From Phenylobacterium sp. SCN 70-31 (GTDB taxonomy: Bacteria; Pseudomonadota; Alphaproteobacteria; Caulobacterales; Caulobacteraceae), in NCBI RefSeq assembly GCF_001724605.1, contig NZ_MEEX01000005.1, forward strand, positions 110,297-174,296: a stretch of 64,000 nucleotides of DNA, in the 5' to 3' direction. The notes under the pieces are model-generated. The model was given only the letters and a program-made list of their open reading frames with translations. It searched no databases and was not told where the DNA came from. The translations under genes and the position numbers were made by a program. Below, one piece after another: positions 1-7,724 of the stretch (position 1 is its first letter; the number at the start of each line of letters is the position of its first letter).

Positions 1-951
1 GTGCGCGACGCCCAGGCGCAGGATACGGCCGCCCTCGCCGCCGCCGCCGAACGGCTGCTGGCCGATCCGGAGACGCGCCCGCGCAGCATCGTCTTCGCCA
101 CCCGCGATTTCGGCCTCGACACCCTGAGCTATTCCGACGGCGGAGGCGGCTACGCCCGCCAGGACGGGACCGTGGTGGCGCGCTGGGCGGACAAGTGGGA
201 GCGCCCCGAGGCCTGGCTGTTCGACCTGCATCACCACCTTCTCTCCGGCGACACCGGCGAGATCGCCGCCGGTGTCGCCGGCCTGGCCGGGCTGGGCTTC
301 GTGGTTACGGGCCTGATCCTGTGGTGGCCGCTACGCCGGAGCTTCGAATTCCGGGCCTGGCCGAAACGGATGGCGCGCTTCCCCATCCTGCGCCATCACC
401 GCGACTGGGGCGCCCTGCTCTCGCCGATCCTCGCAGTCTCGCTGATCACCGGGACCATCATGATCTTCCGGCCCGTCGCGGATCTCGTCCTCGGCCCCGG
501 CGCCGCCGCCGAGGTGACCGCCGCGTTCAAACCACCGCCGCCGCACAAGGCCGCCCTGGCCGACGCCCCCGACTGGGCCGGCATGATCGCCACGGCGCGG
601 GAGCTCTATCCCGACGCCGAGGTGCGGATACTCTCCCTTCCGCGCGGCGACGCCGGCTATGTCAGCCTCAGGATGCGACAACCTCGGGAATGGCTGCCCA
701 ACGGGCGCACCACGCTCTGGTTCGCCGCCGACACGGGCGAACTGGCCCACGTCCGCGACGCGCTGAAGCTCGCGCCCCGGGCCCAGGCCTACAACGCCCT
801 CTATCCGGTCCATGCGGCCAAGGTCGGCGGCCTGCCCTATCGCCTGGTCATCACCTTGTGCGGTCTCGCACTGGGCGCCTTCGGGACGCTGACGGTCTGG
901 ACGTTCTGGTTCACCCGGCGAACACCGAAACGCCGGCTTGCCCCGGCGTGA
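1..951 (+). CDS. PepSY-associated transmembrane protein (5' end cut by window edge)
   Basis: The reading frame is open from the first base, so the true start lies outside the window. About 316 residues are visible; family members are usually longer and begin with an extra N-terminal membrane helix. Three hydrophobic helices are visible, near residues 88-110 (ending ILWWPLRR), 135-160 (LLSPILAVSLITGTIMIF) and 278-303. A periplasmic PepSY-like segment lies between the last two. The pattern fits the PepSY_TM family, inner-membrane proteins often found beside TonB-dependent siderophore receptors and thought to act as iron-linked reductases or accessory proteins. That role is inferred from the family only, since the upstream neighbour is not visible. 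Confidence 0.75.
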   Translation: MRDAQAQDTAALAAAAERLLADPETRPRSIVFATRDFGLDTLSYSDGGGGYARQDGTVVARWADKWERPEAWLFDLHHHLLSGDTGEIAAGVAGLAGLGFVVTGLILWWPLRRSFEFRAWPKRMARFPILRHHRDWGALLSPILAVSLITGTIMIFRPVADLVLGPGAAAEVTAAFKPPPPHKAALADAPDWAGMIATARELYPDAEVRILSLPRGDAGYVSLRMRQPREWLPNGRTTLWFAADTGELAHVRDALKLAPRAQAYNALYPVHAAKVGGLPYRLVITLCGLALGAFGTLTVWTFWFTRRTPKRRLAPA

Positions 952-1063
952 GGTCTGGAGGACCGTGTCGCCCGCGCCTGACACCATCGTGAACGCCGCA
1001 AGGGCGGCGCTTGTTTTCAAGCTCGGCCAAGCCGGGGCAGGATGGGGGCAAGGAGTCCAGCGT

Positions 1064-2212
1064 ATGCGTCCGATCTCGATCTTCGCCGTAGCGAGCCTCG
1101 TCGCGGCCGGCCTCGCCGTCGCCCTCCCGGCGGCCGCCCAGCCCCAGCCGCGCGTTCCGTCCATCGTCATGGATCACCTCCGGGGCCTGGAGGCGCGATG
1201 CCGCGCCGCCGGAGGCCAGCCGGGAGGCGGGCGGTTCATCGTGGCGCAGGATTTCACCGGCGATCGGCGGCCTGACTATCTGGTTTCGGAAGGCGACTAC
1301 GTCTGTACCGGCCGCCCCAACCTGTTCCGCGAGAACGGCGAGGCGCGGGTGGACATCTTCGTCACCAACCCCAGCGGCCAGGCCCCGCGCGTGTTCTCGG
1401 ACAAGCTCATCGGTTTCCGCGTGCTGGCGGGAACGCCGACCAAGATCCAGATCGCCCGCCGCGGCGCCCTCTGCGGCGCGGGCGCGGGCCCGACGACGCA
1501 ATGCGCCACCCAGCTCGTGTGGAACGGACAGTCGTTCGGCGCCGGTGTCTCGGTGAGCGACGCCGACCGCGCCGGTCCTGCGGCCGCCGCAGCGCCTGCC
1601 GTTAGCGCCTCGGGCGCAGCCCCGGCCGGCGAGACCGAGACCGCCTTCCTCGCGCGCTGCCGGAAGGAGCTGATCACCCGCGACGCCGGCGCCGCCCGCT
1701 GGGCCGACGAGGAGTGCGGCGATCGCTGGAAGCATATCGTGGCGTCCCGTCCCGCGGCCGATGCGCTGATCGCCGCCCTGCCGGCTCCGGGACAGCGGCC
1801 GTCCGCCGCCGAACTCAAGGCCCGCATGACCGGCGTGCGCTGGGCGGCCCAGGCTCCGCGGGGCATGCTCGCCACCGGCCGTCTGGGCGGGCTCGAGGCG
1901 TTCGTCGAGGGCGTCGGCGCGCCCACGGGCATCGGCGTCTCATGGAACGCGACCGGCGCGGAAATCCCCTACGACGTGGTGGGCGCGCTGCGGACGCGCG
2001 GCGTCCAGGTCACCGAGATGGCGTGCGAGAAGCAGGGCGTCGGCGAAGGCGAACGGCGCTACGCGGGCGTCCTTTCGGGCCGGGCGCCGTTCACGGTCAC
2101 GGTCAGCCAGCGGACTGCGCCCACCGGCGCCGCCATGAGCTTCTACAGCGCCACGCTGTCGTTGGACGGTCGCCATCCCGCGCGCGGGAGCACAGCAGGC
2201 TGCGACTTCTAG
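1064..2212 (+). CDS. Secreted protein of unknown function
   Basis: A 382-residue protein. The ATG at 1064 is chosen because AGGAG lies 8 bases upstream (1051-1055) and the new N-terminus is a clean signal peptide (MRPISIFAVASLVAAGLAVA, cleavage near AAAQP). An open frame extends further upstream but has no comparable start. The mature N-terminal part contains paired cysteines (LEARCRAAGG, DYVCTGRP) around an FTGDRRPDYLV stretch, recalling secreted proteins with FG-GAP-like calcium loops. The middle is Ala-rich, and the C-terminal half (about 240-380) is a second, unrecognised globular region. I do not recognise a family. It is probably periplasmic or exported and lies 112 bases after the PepSY protein on the same strand. 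Confidence 0.7.
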   Translation: MRPISIFAVASLVAAGLAVALPAAAQPQPRVPSIVMDHLRGLEARCRAAGGQPGGGRFIVAQDFTGDRRPDYLVSEGDYVCTGRPNLFRENGEARVDIFVTNPSGQAPRVFSDKLIGFRVLAGTPTKIQIARRGALCGAGAGPTTQCATQLVWNGQSFGAGVSVSDADRAGPAAAAAPAVSASGAAPAGETETAFLARCRKELITRDAGAARWADEECGDRWKHIVASRPAADALIAALPAPGQRPSAAELKARMTGVRWAAQAPRGMLATGRLGGLEAFVEGVGAPTGIGVSWNATGAEIPYDVVGALRTRGVQVTEMACEKQGVGEGERRYAGVLSGRAPFTVTVSQRTAPTGAAMSFYSATLSLDGRHPARGSTAGCDF

Positions 2213-2318
2213 CGTCGGCCGCCCCTTCCCGTAGCTTGGGACCGCCAAACTTCGGCCCGCTGTCTCCGGCAAACCCCGTCTCGTCCGGCATGACCGGCCC
2301 CAGACCGCATGGCAAGCC

Positions 2319-3431
2319 TTGGAGCCCCTCATTTCCCGCACGCCGCCCGAGGGTCAGGATGGCCGCCTCTCCGCCGCCATAGGCGTCGCGCGCGTGTTGT
2401 GCGTCCTGGGGATCGTCTACGTCCATGCCTGGACCGGACTGGACGGCGCGGCCCTGGCCCGGCTCAATGATACGTCGCAAGGCCTGATGCGGTGGGCGTT
2501 GATCGAACTCCTGGGCCGGGGCGCGGTCCCCCTTCTCAGCATCATCGCCGGGTGGCTGGTCGCCGCGTCGCTGGCGCGGCGGGGATGGGAGACGTTCCTC
2601 GCCGACAAGGCGCGCTCGATCGTCGCGCCGATGGTCCTCTGGAACGCCCTGGCGATGATCCTCGTGTCGGGAGCGGCCTTCGCCGGGTGGATTCACGCCC
2701 CGACGCCGTCGAGCTGGTGGTGGACGATCGACGAACTCTTCTGCCTGGCCACCCCGAACGATATCAACGTCCAGACGCCGTTTCTGCGCGACCTCTTCGT
2801 CTGCATGATGCTGGCGCTCGGACTGGTCCGGCTGCCCAGCCCCGCACTGCTGGCGGTCGCCGGCATCACGCTCGCCTGGTCACTGTCGAGCATCTCGTTC
2901 CTGCTGTTGCTGCGCCCCTCGATCCTCCTGTTCTTCATCCTCGGAATCCTGGCGCGCCGGCACGGCTTCGCGATTCCTCTGGCGACCACGCCCCTGCGCC
3001 GGGTGACGATCGCCTATGTCGTCCTCGCCGGTCTCCAGGTCTGGCTGAAGACGTCCGGGATCGACGCCGGTGTCGATCACCCCGCGTTGCTGGCCGCCGT
3101 CGATCTGGCGACGCGATTCACGACCGCGCTGTTCTTCTGGTCACTCGCCTGGCGCCTCGCGACCAGCCGGGCCGCCGACACCCTTCTGCGCCTCGAACCC
3201 TACGCTTTCCTGATGTTCTGCTCCCACCTGATCCTGATGTGGCTGACGGGACCGGCGATCGGGGCGCTGACCGGGCCGCTGGGATCGCCCCTCTATCCTG
3301 CGTTCCTGTTGCTTCAGCCACTGCTCGTCCTGGCGGCGACACGGCTCCTGGGCGCCGGCCTCCAGGCCGCAGCGCCGCGCGCGGCGAAGCTCCTCAGCGG
3401 CGGCCGGCTCGCTTCCGCCGCACGGACATAG
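2319..3431 (+). CDS. Acyltransferase 3 family membrane protein
   Basis: An integral membrane protein of about 370 residues with roughly ten hydrophobic helices. The first helix carries the family signature of an Arg and a His ten residues apart (R25 and H36, in ARVLCVLGIVYVHAW). A basic stretch, LADKARSIVAPMVLWNAL, follows helix 2. These are hallmarks of the OafA/OpgC/NodX group, which O-acylates cell-surface or periplasmic glycans. The acceptor cannot be told from sequence. The start is uncertain: no in-frame ATG exists near the N-terminus, and the TTG at 2319 keeps the essential first helix intact. The gene stands alone between the secreted unknown and tRNA-Ser. Confidence 0.75.
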   Translation: MEPLISRTPPEGQDGRLSAAIGVARVLCVLGIVYVHAWTGLDGAALARLNDTSQGLMRWALIELLGRGAVPLLSIIAGWLVAASLARRGWETFLADKARSIVAPMVLWNALAMILVSGAAFAGWIHAPTPSSWWWTIDELFCLATPNDINVQTPFLRDLFVCMMLALGLVRLPSPALLAVAGITLAWSLSSISFLLLLRPSILLFFILGILARRHGFAIPLATTPLRRVTIAYVVLAGLQVWLKTSGIDAGVDHPALLAAVDLATRFTTALFFWSLAWRLATSRAADTLLRLEPYAFLMFCSHLILMWLTGPAIGALTGPLGSPLYPAFLLLQPLLVLAATRLLGAGLQAAAPRAAKLLSGGRLASAART

Positions 3432-3525
3432 GGCGTGACAGGCTGGCGACGCCCCTCTCGCAGGCCAAGCATCTCCCAGCCGGGCTGGTCGGGCCATCAG
3501 CCAGGAAGAGCCAACCTTGGAATCG

Positions 3526-3615
3526 TGGCGGAGAGGGAGGGATTCGAACCCTCGATACCCTTGCGAGTATGCCGCATTTCGAGTGCGGTGCTTTCAACCA
3601 CTCAGCCACCTCTCC
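3526..3615 (-). tRNA. tRNA-Ser(CGA)
   Basis: On the minus strand this folds into a complete class II tRNA. The 7-bp acceptor stem GGAGAGG (3615-3609) pairs with CCTCTCC (3536-3530). The anticodon stem is CCGCA/TGCGG around loop CTCGAAA, giving anticodon CGA. There is a long variable arm (TACTCGCAAGGGTA), a T-arm with GGTTCGAATCC, a discriminator G and a genomically encoded CCA (3528-3526). The long variable arm and the anticodon both specify serine. It lies alone between two protein genes, with no integrase nearby. Confidence 0.97.
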
Positions 3616-3807
3616 GACGGGCTGCGCGGCGCGGGGTCACCGCGCCGGCTGAGCGAGCGGCGGAACTAACCCATCCATCCGCGGGGGGCAAGCGGCGGAT
3701 CGTCACCCGCGTTCCGCCCCGACCCGGCCCACTCCAACCCGGCGCCCGACGATGAACTCTGGCGGCTCGCGCATCCGCCCCCACGACTTCACCGTAACAA
3801 CGCCATC

Positions 3808-3823
3808 TGGCACGGCCCGTGCA
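3808..3823 (+). promoter_or_regulatory. Candidate sigma-54 (-24/-12) promoter
   Basis: TGGCACGGCCCGTGCA contains the invariant GG and GC separated by exactly 10 bases and matches TGGCAC of the -24 element fully. The -12 element is TGC where TTGC is usual. It lies 86 bases upstream of the PEP-CTERM gene start, so transcription would begin near 3835. Sigma-54 with PrsR-type activators is known to control many PEP-CTERM genes, and a sigma-54 activator (TacA) is encoded 4 kb away. Confidence 0.55.
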
Positions 3824-3908
3824 GCGTGGCGGCCGAAGTGCACGCGTATTGTCTCAAACCGGAACGGGCTCCGCTGGGGGGCCGGCTCAATGACACGGAC
3901 CTGAAAAA

Positions 3909-4562
3909 ATGAAGATCCGCAATCTCCTGCTCGCCGCCGTCGCCGTTTCGGCCATCGCCGGCACGGCGTCCGCCGCGGTCTCGGTGAACGTGACCAGCTA
4001 TTTCGACCCCGACCTGCTGCCGACCGGCCAGGTGCTGCTGGCCGACTTCAACGACCCGGGCAACCCCGAGGCCGTGCTGCTGGCGGGCTACACCCTGCAA
4101 CTCAACGGTGCGACTGTGGGCGTGGGCGAGGGCGACGCCGGCTATTCCGGCACTCTGCCGAACAACTCGACCAACTATCTGACGGTCCCCGGCGCCGCCA
4201 CGGCGACCTTCACCTCGGCCTCGGGCTTCAAGGCCTTCAGCCTCTACATGGGCTCGCCCGACACCTACAACTCGATCCGCTTCATCGGCGACGGGTTCGA
4301 CGAAACCGTCTCCGGCGCCAACCTGTTCGGCGGCGACTCCAGCCAGGACTGGAACTGGGGCGCCCGGGTCAACTTCAGCTTCGGCGGCGCCGTGGTGAAG
4401 CAGGTCATCCTGAGTTCGGGCGCCAATTCGTTCGAAGTCGACAACGCCGCCGTGGCCGCTGTGCCGGAACCGGCCACCTGGGCCATGATGATCATGGGCT
4501 TCGGCGCCGCCGGCGCGGTGCTGCGTCAGCGTCGCCGCATGGTGGGCGCGACCTTCGCGTAA
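3909..4562 (+). CDS. PEPxxWA-CTERM sorting-domain exported protein
   Basis: A 217-residue exported protein. It has an N-terminal signal peptide (MKIRNLLLAAVAVSAIAGTA, cleavage near SAA) and a mature beta-rich, Asn/Gly/Thr-rich region with many aromatic residues. The C-terminal anchor has the order PEPATWAMMIMGFGAAG, a hydrophobic helix and an Arg cluster (RQRRR). This is the proteobacterial PEP-CTERM signal, which is cleaved by exosortase and linked to exopolysaccharide or biofilm systems. No exosortase is in the window. The mature function is unknown, possibly a surface or matrix protein. The ATG at 3909 is the only sensible start; the ribosome site is weak. A candidate sigma-54 promoter lies upstream and a GC-rich hairpin terminator downstream. 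Confidence 0.85.
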   Translation: MKIRNLLLAAVAVSAIAGTASAAVSVNVTSYFDPDLLPTGQVLLADFNDPGNPEAVLLAGYTLQLNGATVGVGEGDAGYSGTLPNNSTNYLTVPGAATATFTSASGFKAFSLYMGSPDTYNSIRFIGDGFDETVSGANLFGGDSSQDWNWGARVNFSFGGAVVKQVILSSGANSFEVDNAAVAAVPEPATWAMMIMGFGAAGAVLRQRRRMVGATFA

Positions 4563-4616
4563 GCATTCCGAGTGTGCCCGTCGGCCGGCTTCTCTCCCCG
4601 GCCGACGCTTCCAGGA

Positions 4617-4645
4617 CCCCCCGCCAGAGCCCGGCGGGGGGTTTC
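4617..4645. terminator. Intrinsic terminator between convergent genes
   Basis: Stem CCCCCGCC (4618-4625) pairs with GGCGGGGG (4633-4640), followed by GTTTCTCGTC on the plus strand. It lies 55 bases after the PEP-CTERM stop and 11 bases before the folE stop. A second perfect 9-bp hairpin, GTCGGCCGG/CCGGCCGAC (4581-4589/4599-4607), precedes it. Confidence 0.7.
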
Positions 4646-4655
4646 TCGTCTTGGG

Positions 4656-5246
4656 TCAGTCGCCGTTGCGCACCAGGTCGAAGAACTCCTGGCGTGTGCG
4701 GGGATCGTCGCGGACGTCGCCCAGCAGAGTGCTCGTGGTGAGTTTCGAACCTGGCGTGTTCACGCCACGCATGGTCATGCAACTGTGCTCGGAGACGATG
4801 ACGACACCGACGCCCTTGGGCTTGAGCACCTCCTGGATCGCCTCGGCGATCTCGGCGGTCAGCTTTTCCTGGATCTGCAGTCGCCGCGCGAAGCCGTGGA
4901 CCACGCGGGCCAGCTTCGAGATTCCCACCACACGATCGTTCGGCAGGTAGCCCACGTGCGCGCGTCCCAGGAACGGTAGCATGTGGTGCTCGCAGAAGCT
5001 CACCACGCGAATGTCCTTGAGCAGCACCAGCTCGTCGTATCCGCCCACCTCCTCGAAGGTGCGCTCCAGGTAAGCGCGAGGATCGGTTCCATAGCCGGCG
5101 AAGAGTTCGCCATAGGCCTTCACCACACGACGCGGCGTGTCGAGCAAGCCCTCGCGATCCGGGTCGTCGCCCGCCCATTCGATCAGCGTGCGCACCGCGG
5201 CCAGGGCGTCGGCCTCGGTGGGCTTGCCCGTCTTGTCCTCAGCCAT
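4656..5246 (-). CDS. folE: GTP cyclohydrolase I
   Basis: A 196-residue enzyme that converts GTP to 7,8-dihydroneopterin triphosphate, the first step of tetrahydrofolate synthesis; it is cytoplasmic and a homodecamer in the family. Zinc and catalytic motifs are intact: CEHHMLPF with the catalytic His, [18 protein letters not shown], and [11 protein letters not shown] with the second zinc Cys and substrate-binding residues. Length and end-to-end colinearity match type IA enzymes. The ATG at 5246 has GGAGGAAC upstream on the minus strand. It is divergent from gapR across a 128-bp spacer. Confidence 0.97.
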   Translation of the reverse strand: MAEDKTGKPTEADALAAVRTLIEWAGDDPDREGLLDTPRRVVKAYGELFAGYGTDPRAYLERTFEEVGGYDELVLLKDIRVVSFCEHHMLPFLGRAHVGYLPNDRVVGISKLARVVHGFARRLQIQEKLTAEIAEAIQEVLKPKGVGVVIVSEHSCMTMRGVNTPGSKLTTSTLLGDVRDDPRTRQEFFDLVRNGD

Positions 5247-5374
5247 CGTTCCTCCGGCTTCAAAGTCTCAAACGAACGGCCCCGGCCAAGGTTCAGAGGT
5301 GCGTGACAGCTTGGGCCGGGATCACTAGGTTCCGCGCCTTTCCGACCCCTCACATCCAGTTTAAAGGCTTGGCC

Positions 5375-5644
5375 ATGGCCGATGACGCGACCGCCCACTC
5401 CGACGTCCTGAACGCGACCGCCCAGGGACAGCTCAAGAGCATCATCGAGCGCGTGGAGCGGCTCGAACAGGAAAAGGCCGAGATCGCCGAGCAGATCAAG
5501 GAGGTCTTCGCCGAGGCCAAGGGCAACGGCTTCGACGTCAAGGTCCTTCGCAAGGTCATCCGCATCCGCAAGCAGGACCGCGCCAAGCGCCAGGAAGAGG
5601 AGGCGATCCTCGACCTCTATCTCTCGGCGATCGGAGAGATTTGA
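5375..5644 (+). CDS. gapR: GapR nucleoid-associated DNA-binding protein (DUF2312)
   Basis: An 89-residue, highly charged, coiled-coil protein. It reads as a near-copy of Caulobacter GapR: a TAQGQLKSIIERVERLEQEK helix, then GNGFDVKVLRKVIRIRKQDR, and the C-terminus LDLYLSAIGEI. GapR encircles overtwisted, AT-rich DNA ahead of replication and transcription forks, stimulates type II topoisomerases and is needed for normal replication and division. The ATG at 5375 is preferred over upstream in-frame codons because it gives the family N-terminus and has AAAGG about 9 bases upstream. The downstream small gene overlaps its stop by 4 bases. Confidence 0.95.
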   Translation: MADDATAHSDVLNATAQGQLKSIIERVERLEQEKAEIAEQIKEVFAEAKGNGFDVKVLRKVIRIRKQDRAKRQEEEAILDLYLSAIGEI

Positions 5645-5958
5645 GGAAGAAGCCTCCCGCTTCGCCCCTCGAGGCCCGGAAGGCGGCGACCCGGCGCGCC
5701 GCCCTCAACGCCCTGAAACGCGCCCGCCGCGCCGCCGACAAGGCCGGCGTCGAACTCTCCGACTGGGAGGGCGAGTTCCTCACCGACGTGGGCGAGCGGG
5801 TGAAGACCTACGGCCGCGCCTTCGGCGATCCCGAGAAGGGCGCGCCCGGCCAGGCGCTCTCGCTGATGCAGGCCCGCAAACTCAAGGAGATCACCGCCAA
5901 GGCCAAGGGCGTCGCTGCGCCGGGCCGCCCCGCCCGGCGGCGCCCGCCGAAGACCTGA
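5641..5958 (+). CDS. Small basic protein downstream of gapR, unknown function
   Basis: A 105-residue, Lys/Arg/Ala-rich protein with no membrane segment. Its TTG start overlaps the gapR stop (TTGA, 5641-5644), so it is probably translationally coupled to gapR. The N-terminal third is a basic helix (EARKAATRRAALNALKRARR). The centre has a conserved-looking DWEGEFLTDVGERVKTYGRA, and the tail is Lys/Pro/Arg-rich. The composition suggests nucleic-acid binding, but no family was recognised. The tight coupling hints at a role linked to GapR; that is inference. Confidence 0.65.
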   Translation: MRKKPPASPLEARKAATRRAALNALKRARRAADKAGVELSDWEGEFLTDVGERVKTYGRAFGDPEKGAPGQALSLMQARKLKEITAKAKGVAAPGRPARRRPPKT

Positions 5959-6039
5959 ACGCGCGTTAACCGGCCTCTTTCACCAAGTCTTCGGCGCCCG
6001 CGCGCTAAGCTGGCGCGGATGGTGGCGTGTGGAGAGGCC

Positions 6040-6927
6040 TTGACGGTCCGGAACACCCTGATGGCGGCGCTGGCGCTGTGCCTTCTGGCGGGTCCCGCCG
6101 CGGCGCAGAGCGGCGGTGCGCACGCCCGCTTCGCCGCGATCATGGACGAGGTGTTCGGCCCGGGCGCGTGGCGGATGACCGGCGGCTATCGCACCCCCGA
6201 ACGCGAAGATCAGCTCCGAGCCCAGGGCGCCGCCACCGTTCGCCCGGGCGGCGTGTCGCGCCATTCCCTGGGCACCCCGGCCGCGCCGGGCGCCTATGAT
6301 CTGGTGGTGGCCGGCCTCAGCCCGCATGAGGCGGCGGAACGCCTGCGGCGCGCCGGCGCGCCCTTCGCCCGTTACCAGCCCAAGGGCGCCCACGGGACCC
6401 AGGGGGCGCATCTCCATCTGGAACCCTGGTCCTTCGATCTGCGCGCGACCGGTCCGGTCGGATGGCCGCCGATCCTCCAGGCCCGACACACCCCGTCCCG
6501 ATCGCATCGCGCCGACGTGACCCCCGGCTTTCCCGTCGTGACCGAAGGGCTTCGCCGCACAGCCCGCGCCCCGGAGGTCGACGTCGCGGCGGAGCCGGCC
6601 GTGGACGCCTCCGCATCGCCGCTGTTGGCGGTGCTTCGGGTCCGCGCACTGGGGGACGATCCCGACGCACAGATCCGGCTCGCACGGGCCTACGCCGAGG
6701 GTGACGGCGCCCCGAAGAATCTCGCCGAAGCCATGACCTGGCTGGAACTGGCCGCCGGCAATCCCAGGGCCACCGCCGAGGCGCAGACGGAAGCCCGCAA
6801 CGCCCTGGCGCGGATGAAACGCCGCCGCCAGGCCGACCGCGACGCCGACCTCCTTCATGTCGCCCAGGCCGGACCGGGCCAGGGAAGCGTCACCTCGGGT
6901 CGTCGGGGCGTCATCGTCATCCCCTGA
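6040..6927 (+). CDS. Secreted M15-like peptidase domain with Sel1 repeat
   Basis: About 295 residues. The TTG at 6040 is preferred because GGAGAGG ends 2 bases upstream and the product starts with a compact signal peptide (TVRNTLMAALALCLLAGPAAA); an in-frame ATG at 6019 is the alternative. Residues about 30-150 resemble D-Ala-D-Ala carboxypeptidase/endolysin-type M15 zinc peptidases. GGYRTPERED is followed by the zinc triad pattern SRHSLG...AYDLVV...GAHLHLEP (His, Asp, then His-x-His). Residues about 210-255 form a Sel1/TPR-type repeat (DAQIRLARAYAEGDGAPKNL). It is probably a periplasmic peptidoglycan-related protein; the substrate is not known. Confidence 0.7.
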   Translation: MTVRNTLMAALALCLLAGPAAAQSGGAHARFAAIMDEVFGPGAWRMTGGYRTPEREDQLRAQGAATVRPGGVSRHSLGTPAAPGAYDLVVAGLSPHEAAERLRRAGAPFARYQPKGAHGTQGAHLHLEPWSFDLRATGPVGWPPILQARHTPSRSHRADVTPGFPVVTEGLRRTARAPEVDVAAEPAVDASASPLLAVLRVRALGDDPDAQIRLARAYAEGDGAPKNLAEAMTWLELAAGNPRATAEAQTEARNALARMKRRRQADRDADLLHVAQAGPGQGSVTSGRRGVIVIP

Positions 6928-6979
6928 CAATCGTCGCGCCCTATTGTCAGGCCCTGCGATCCCGGCCTTCTTTCGGGGC

Positions 6980-7669
6980 ATGACCCTGAGGATTCTCCTC
7001 GTCGCACCGATGGCGCTCGCGATGTCGGCCGCGGCGGACGCCGCCACGACGGACCAGACCTGTCGCCTCCCCGCGCGGGTGGAGCCGGCGCCGGCCCGGC
7101 CCACGCCCGCCCACGAGGTTTCGCGTACGCGAACAGATCACTATCAGCTCGCCCTGAGCTGGTCCCCGGAATGGTGCCGGGGACGGTCCGACCGCCTCCA
7201 GTGCCAGGACAACAGCTTCGGGTTCATCGTCCACGGCCTGTGGCCCAGCGCCAGCCGTGGGCCCAATCCGCGCTTCTGCGCGCCCGCGCCGCCGCTGGAC
7301 GCCGCCACCGTTCGCCGCCGGCTTTGCATGACGCCCTCGCCGACGCTGATGCAGCATCAGTGGGCCGCGCACGGCGCCTGCGGCTGGCGCAGCGCCGAGG
7401 CCTATTTCGACCGGACCGCCGCCCTCTGGTCCGAACTGCGGCCTCCGCGCCTCGCGGCCCCCACAATGACCGCGGGCCAGATCCGCGAGGCCTTCGTCGC
7501 CGCCAACCCCGGCATTCCACGCGCCGCGCTCCAGGTCCGCGTCGCCGCCGGCAACCGGTTGAAGGAAGTGGGGATCTGCTACGACCTGACGTACCGTCCC
7601 ACCGCCTGCCCGCGCGGCGTCGGAACGCCCGACGGCGTCGTCGTACGCATCACCCCCCGACGGGCGTAG
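6980..7669 (+). CDS. Ribonuclease T2 family protein
   Basis: A 229-residue exported protein with signal peptide TLRILLVAPMALAMSAAADA. Both catalytic segments of RNase T2 are present: CAS-1 FGFIVHGLWPS (His85) and CAS-2 MQHQWAAHGAC (His126 and His131). The family normally reads HEW in CAS-2; here the Glu is Gln127. There are several cysteine pairs, as expected for a periplasmic disulfide protein. Family members cleave single-stranded RNA through 2',3'-cyclic phosphates, in scavenging or defence. Activity may be altered by the Glu-to-Gln change. The ATG at 6980 is chosen because the upstream extension lacks a signal peptide. Confidence 0.88.
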   Translation: MTLRILLVAPMALAMSAAADAATTDQTCRLPARVEPAPARPTPAHEVSRTRTDHYQLALSWSPEWCRGRSDRLQCQDNSFGFIVHGLWPSASRGPNPRFCAPAPPLDAATVRRRLCMTPSPTLMQHQWAAHGACGWRSAEAYFDRTAALWSELRPPRLAAPTMTAGQIREAFVAANPGIPRAALQVRVAAGNRLKEVGICYDLTYRPTACPRGVGTPDGVVVRITPRRA

Positions 7670-7682
7670 AAGGTCGGGCAGT

Positions 7683-7707
7683 CACGAAAGGCACGAACGG
7701 CCACAAA
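7683..7707. repeat. CACGAA repeat (single arm)
   Basis: CACGAAAG-GCACGAACGGC-CACAAAG lies in the spacer between the RNase T2 gene and tacA. It shares the CACGAAAG core with foldback repeats at 21437-21686 and 41551-41628, but no second arm is obvious here. Confidence 0.4.
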
Positions 7708-7724
7708 GTGAGCCGCCCGCCGAC

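Noticed and set aside
3394..3609. Minus-strand open frame starting MAEWLKAPHSKCGILARV
   Set aside because: It is the translation of tRNA-Ser(CGA); the same applies to the plus-strand frame at 3435-3755 containing REGFEPSIPLRVCRISS.
3526..3615. tRNA-Ser as a phage or island attachment site
   Set aside because: No integrase, no direct repeat of the tRNA 3' end and no foreign-looking genes on either side.
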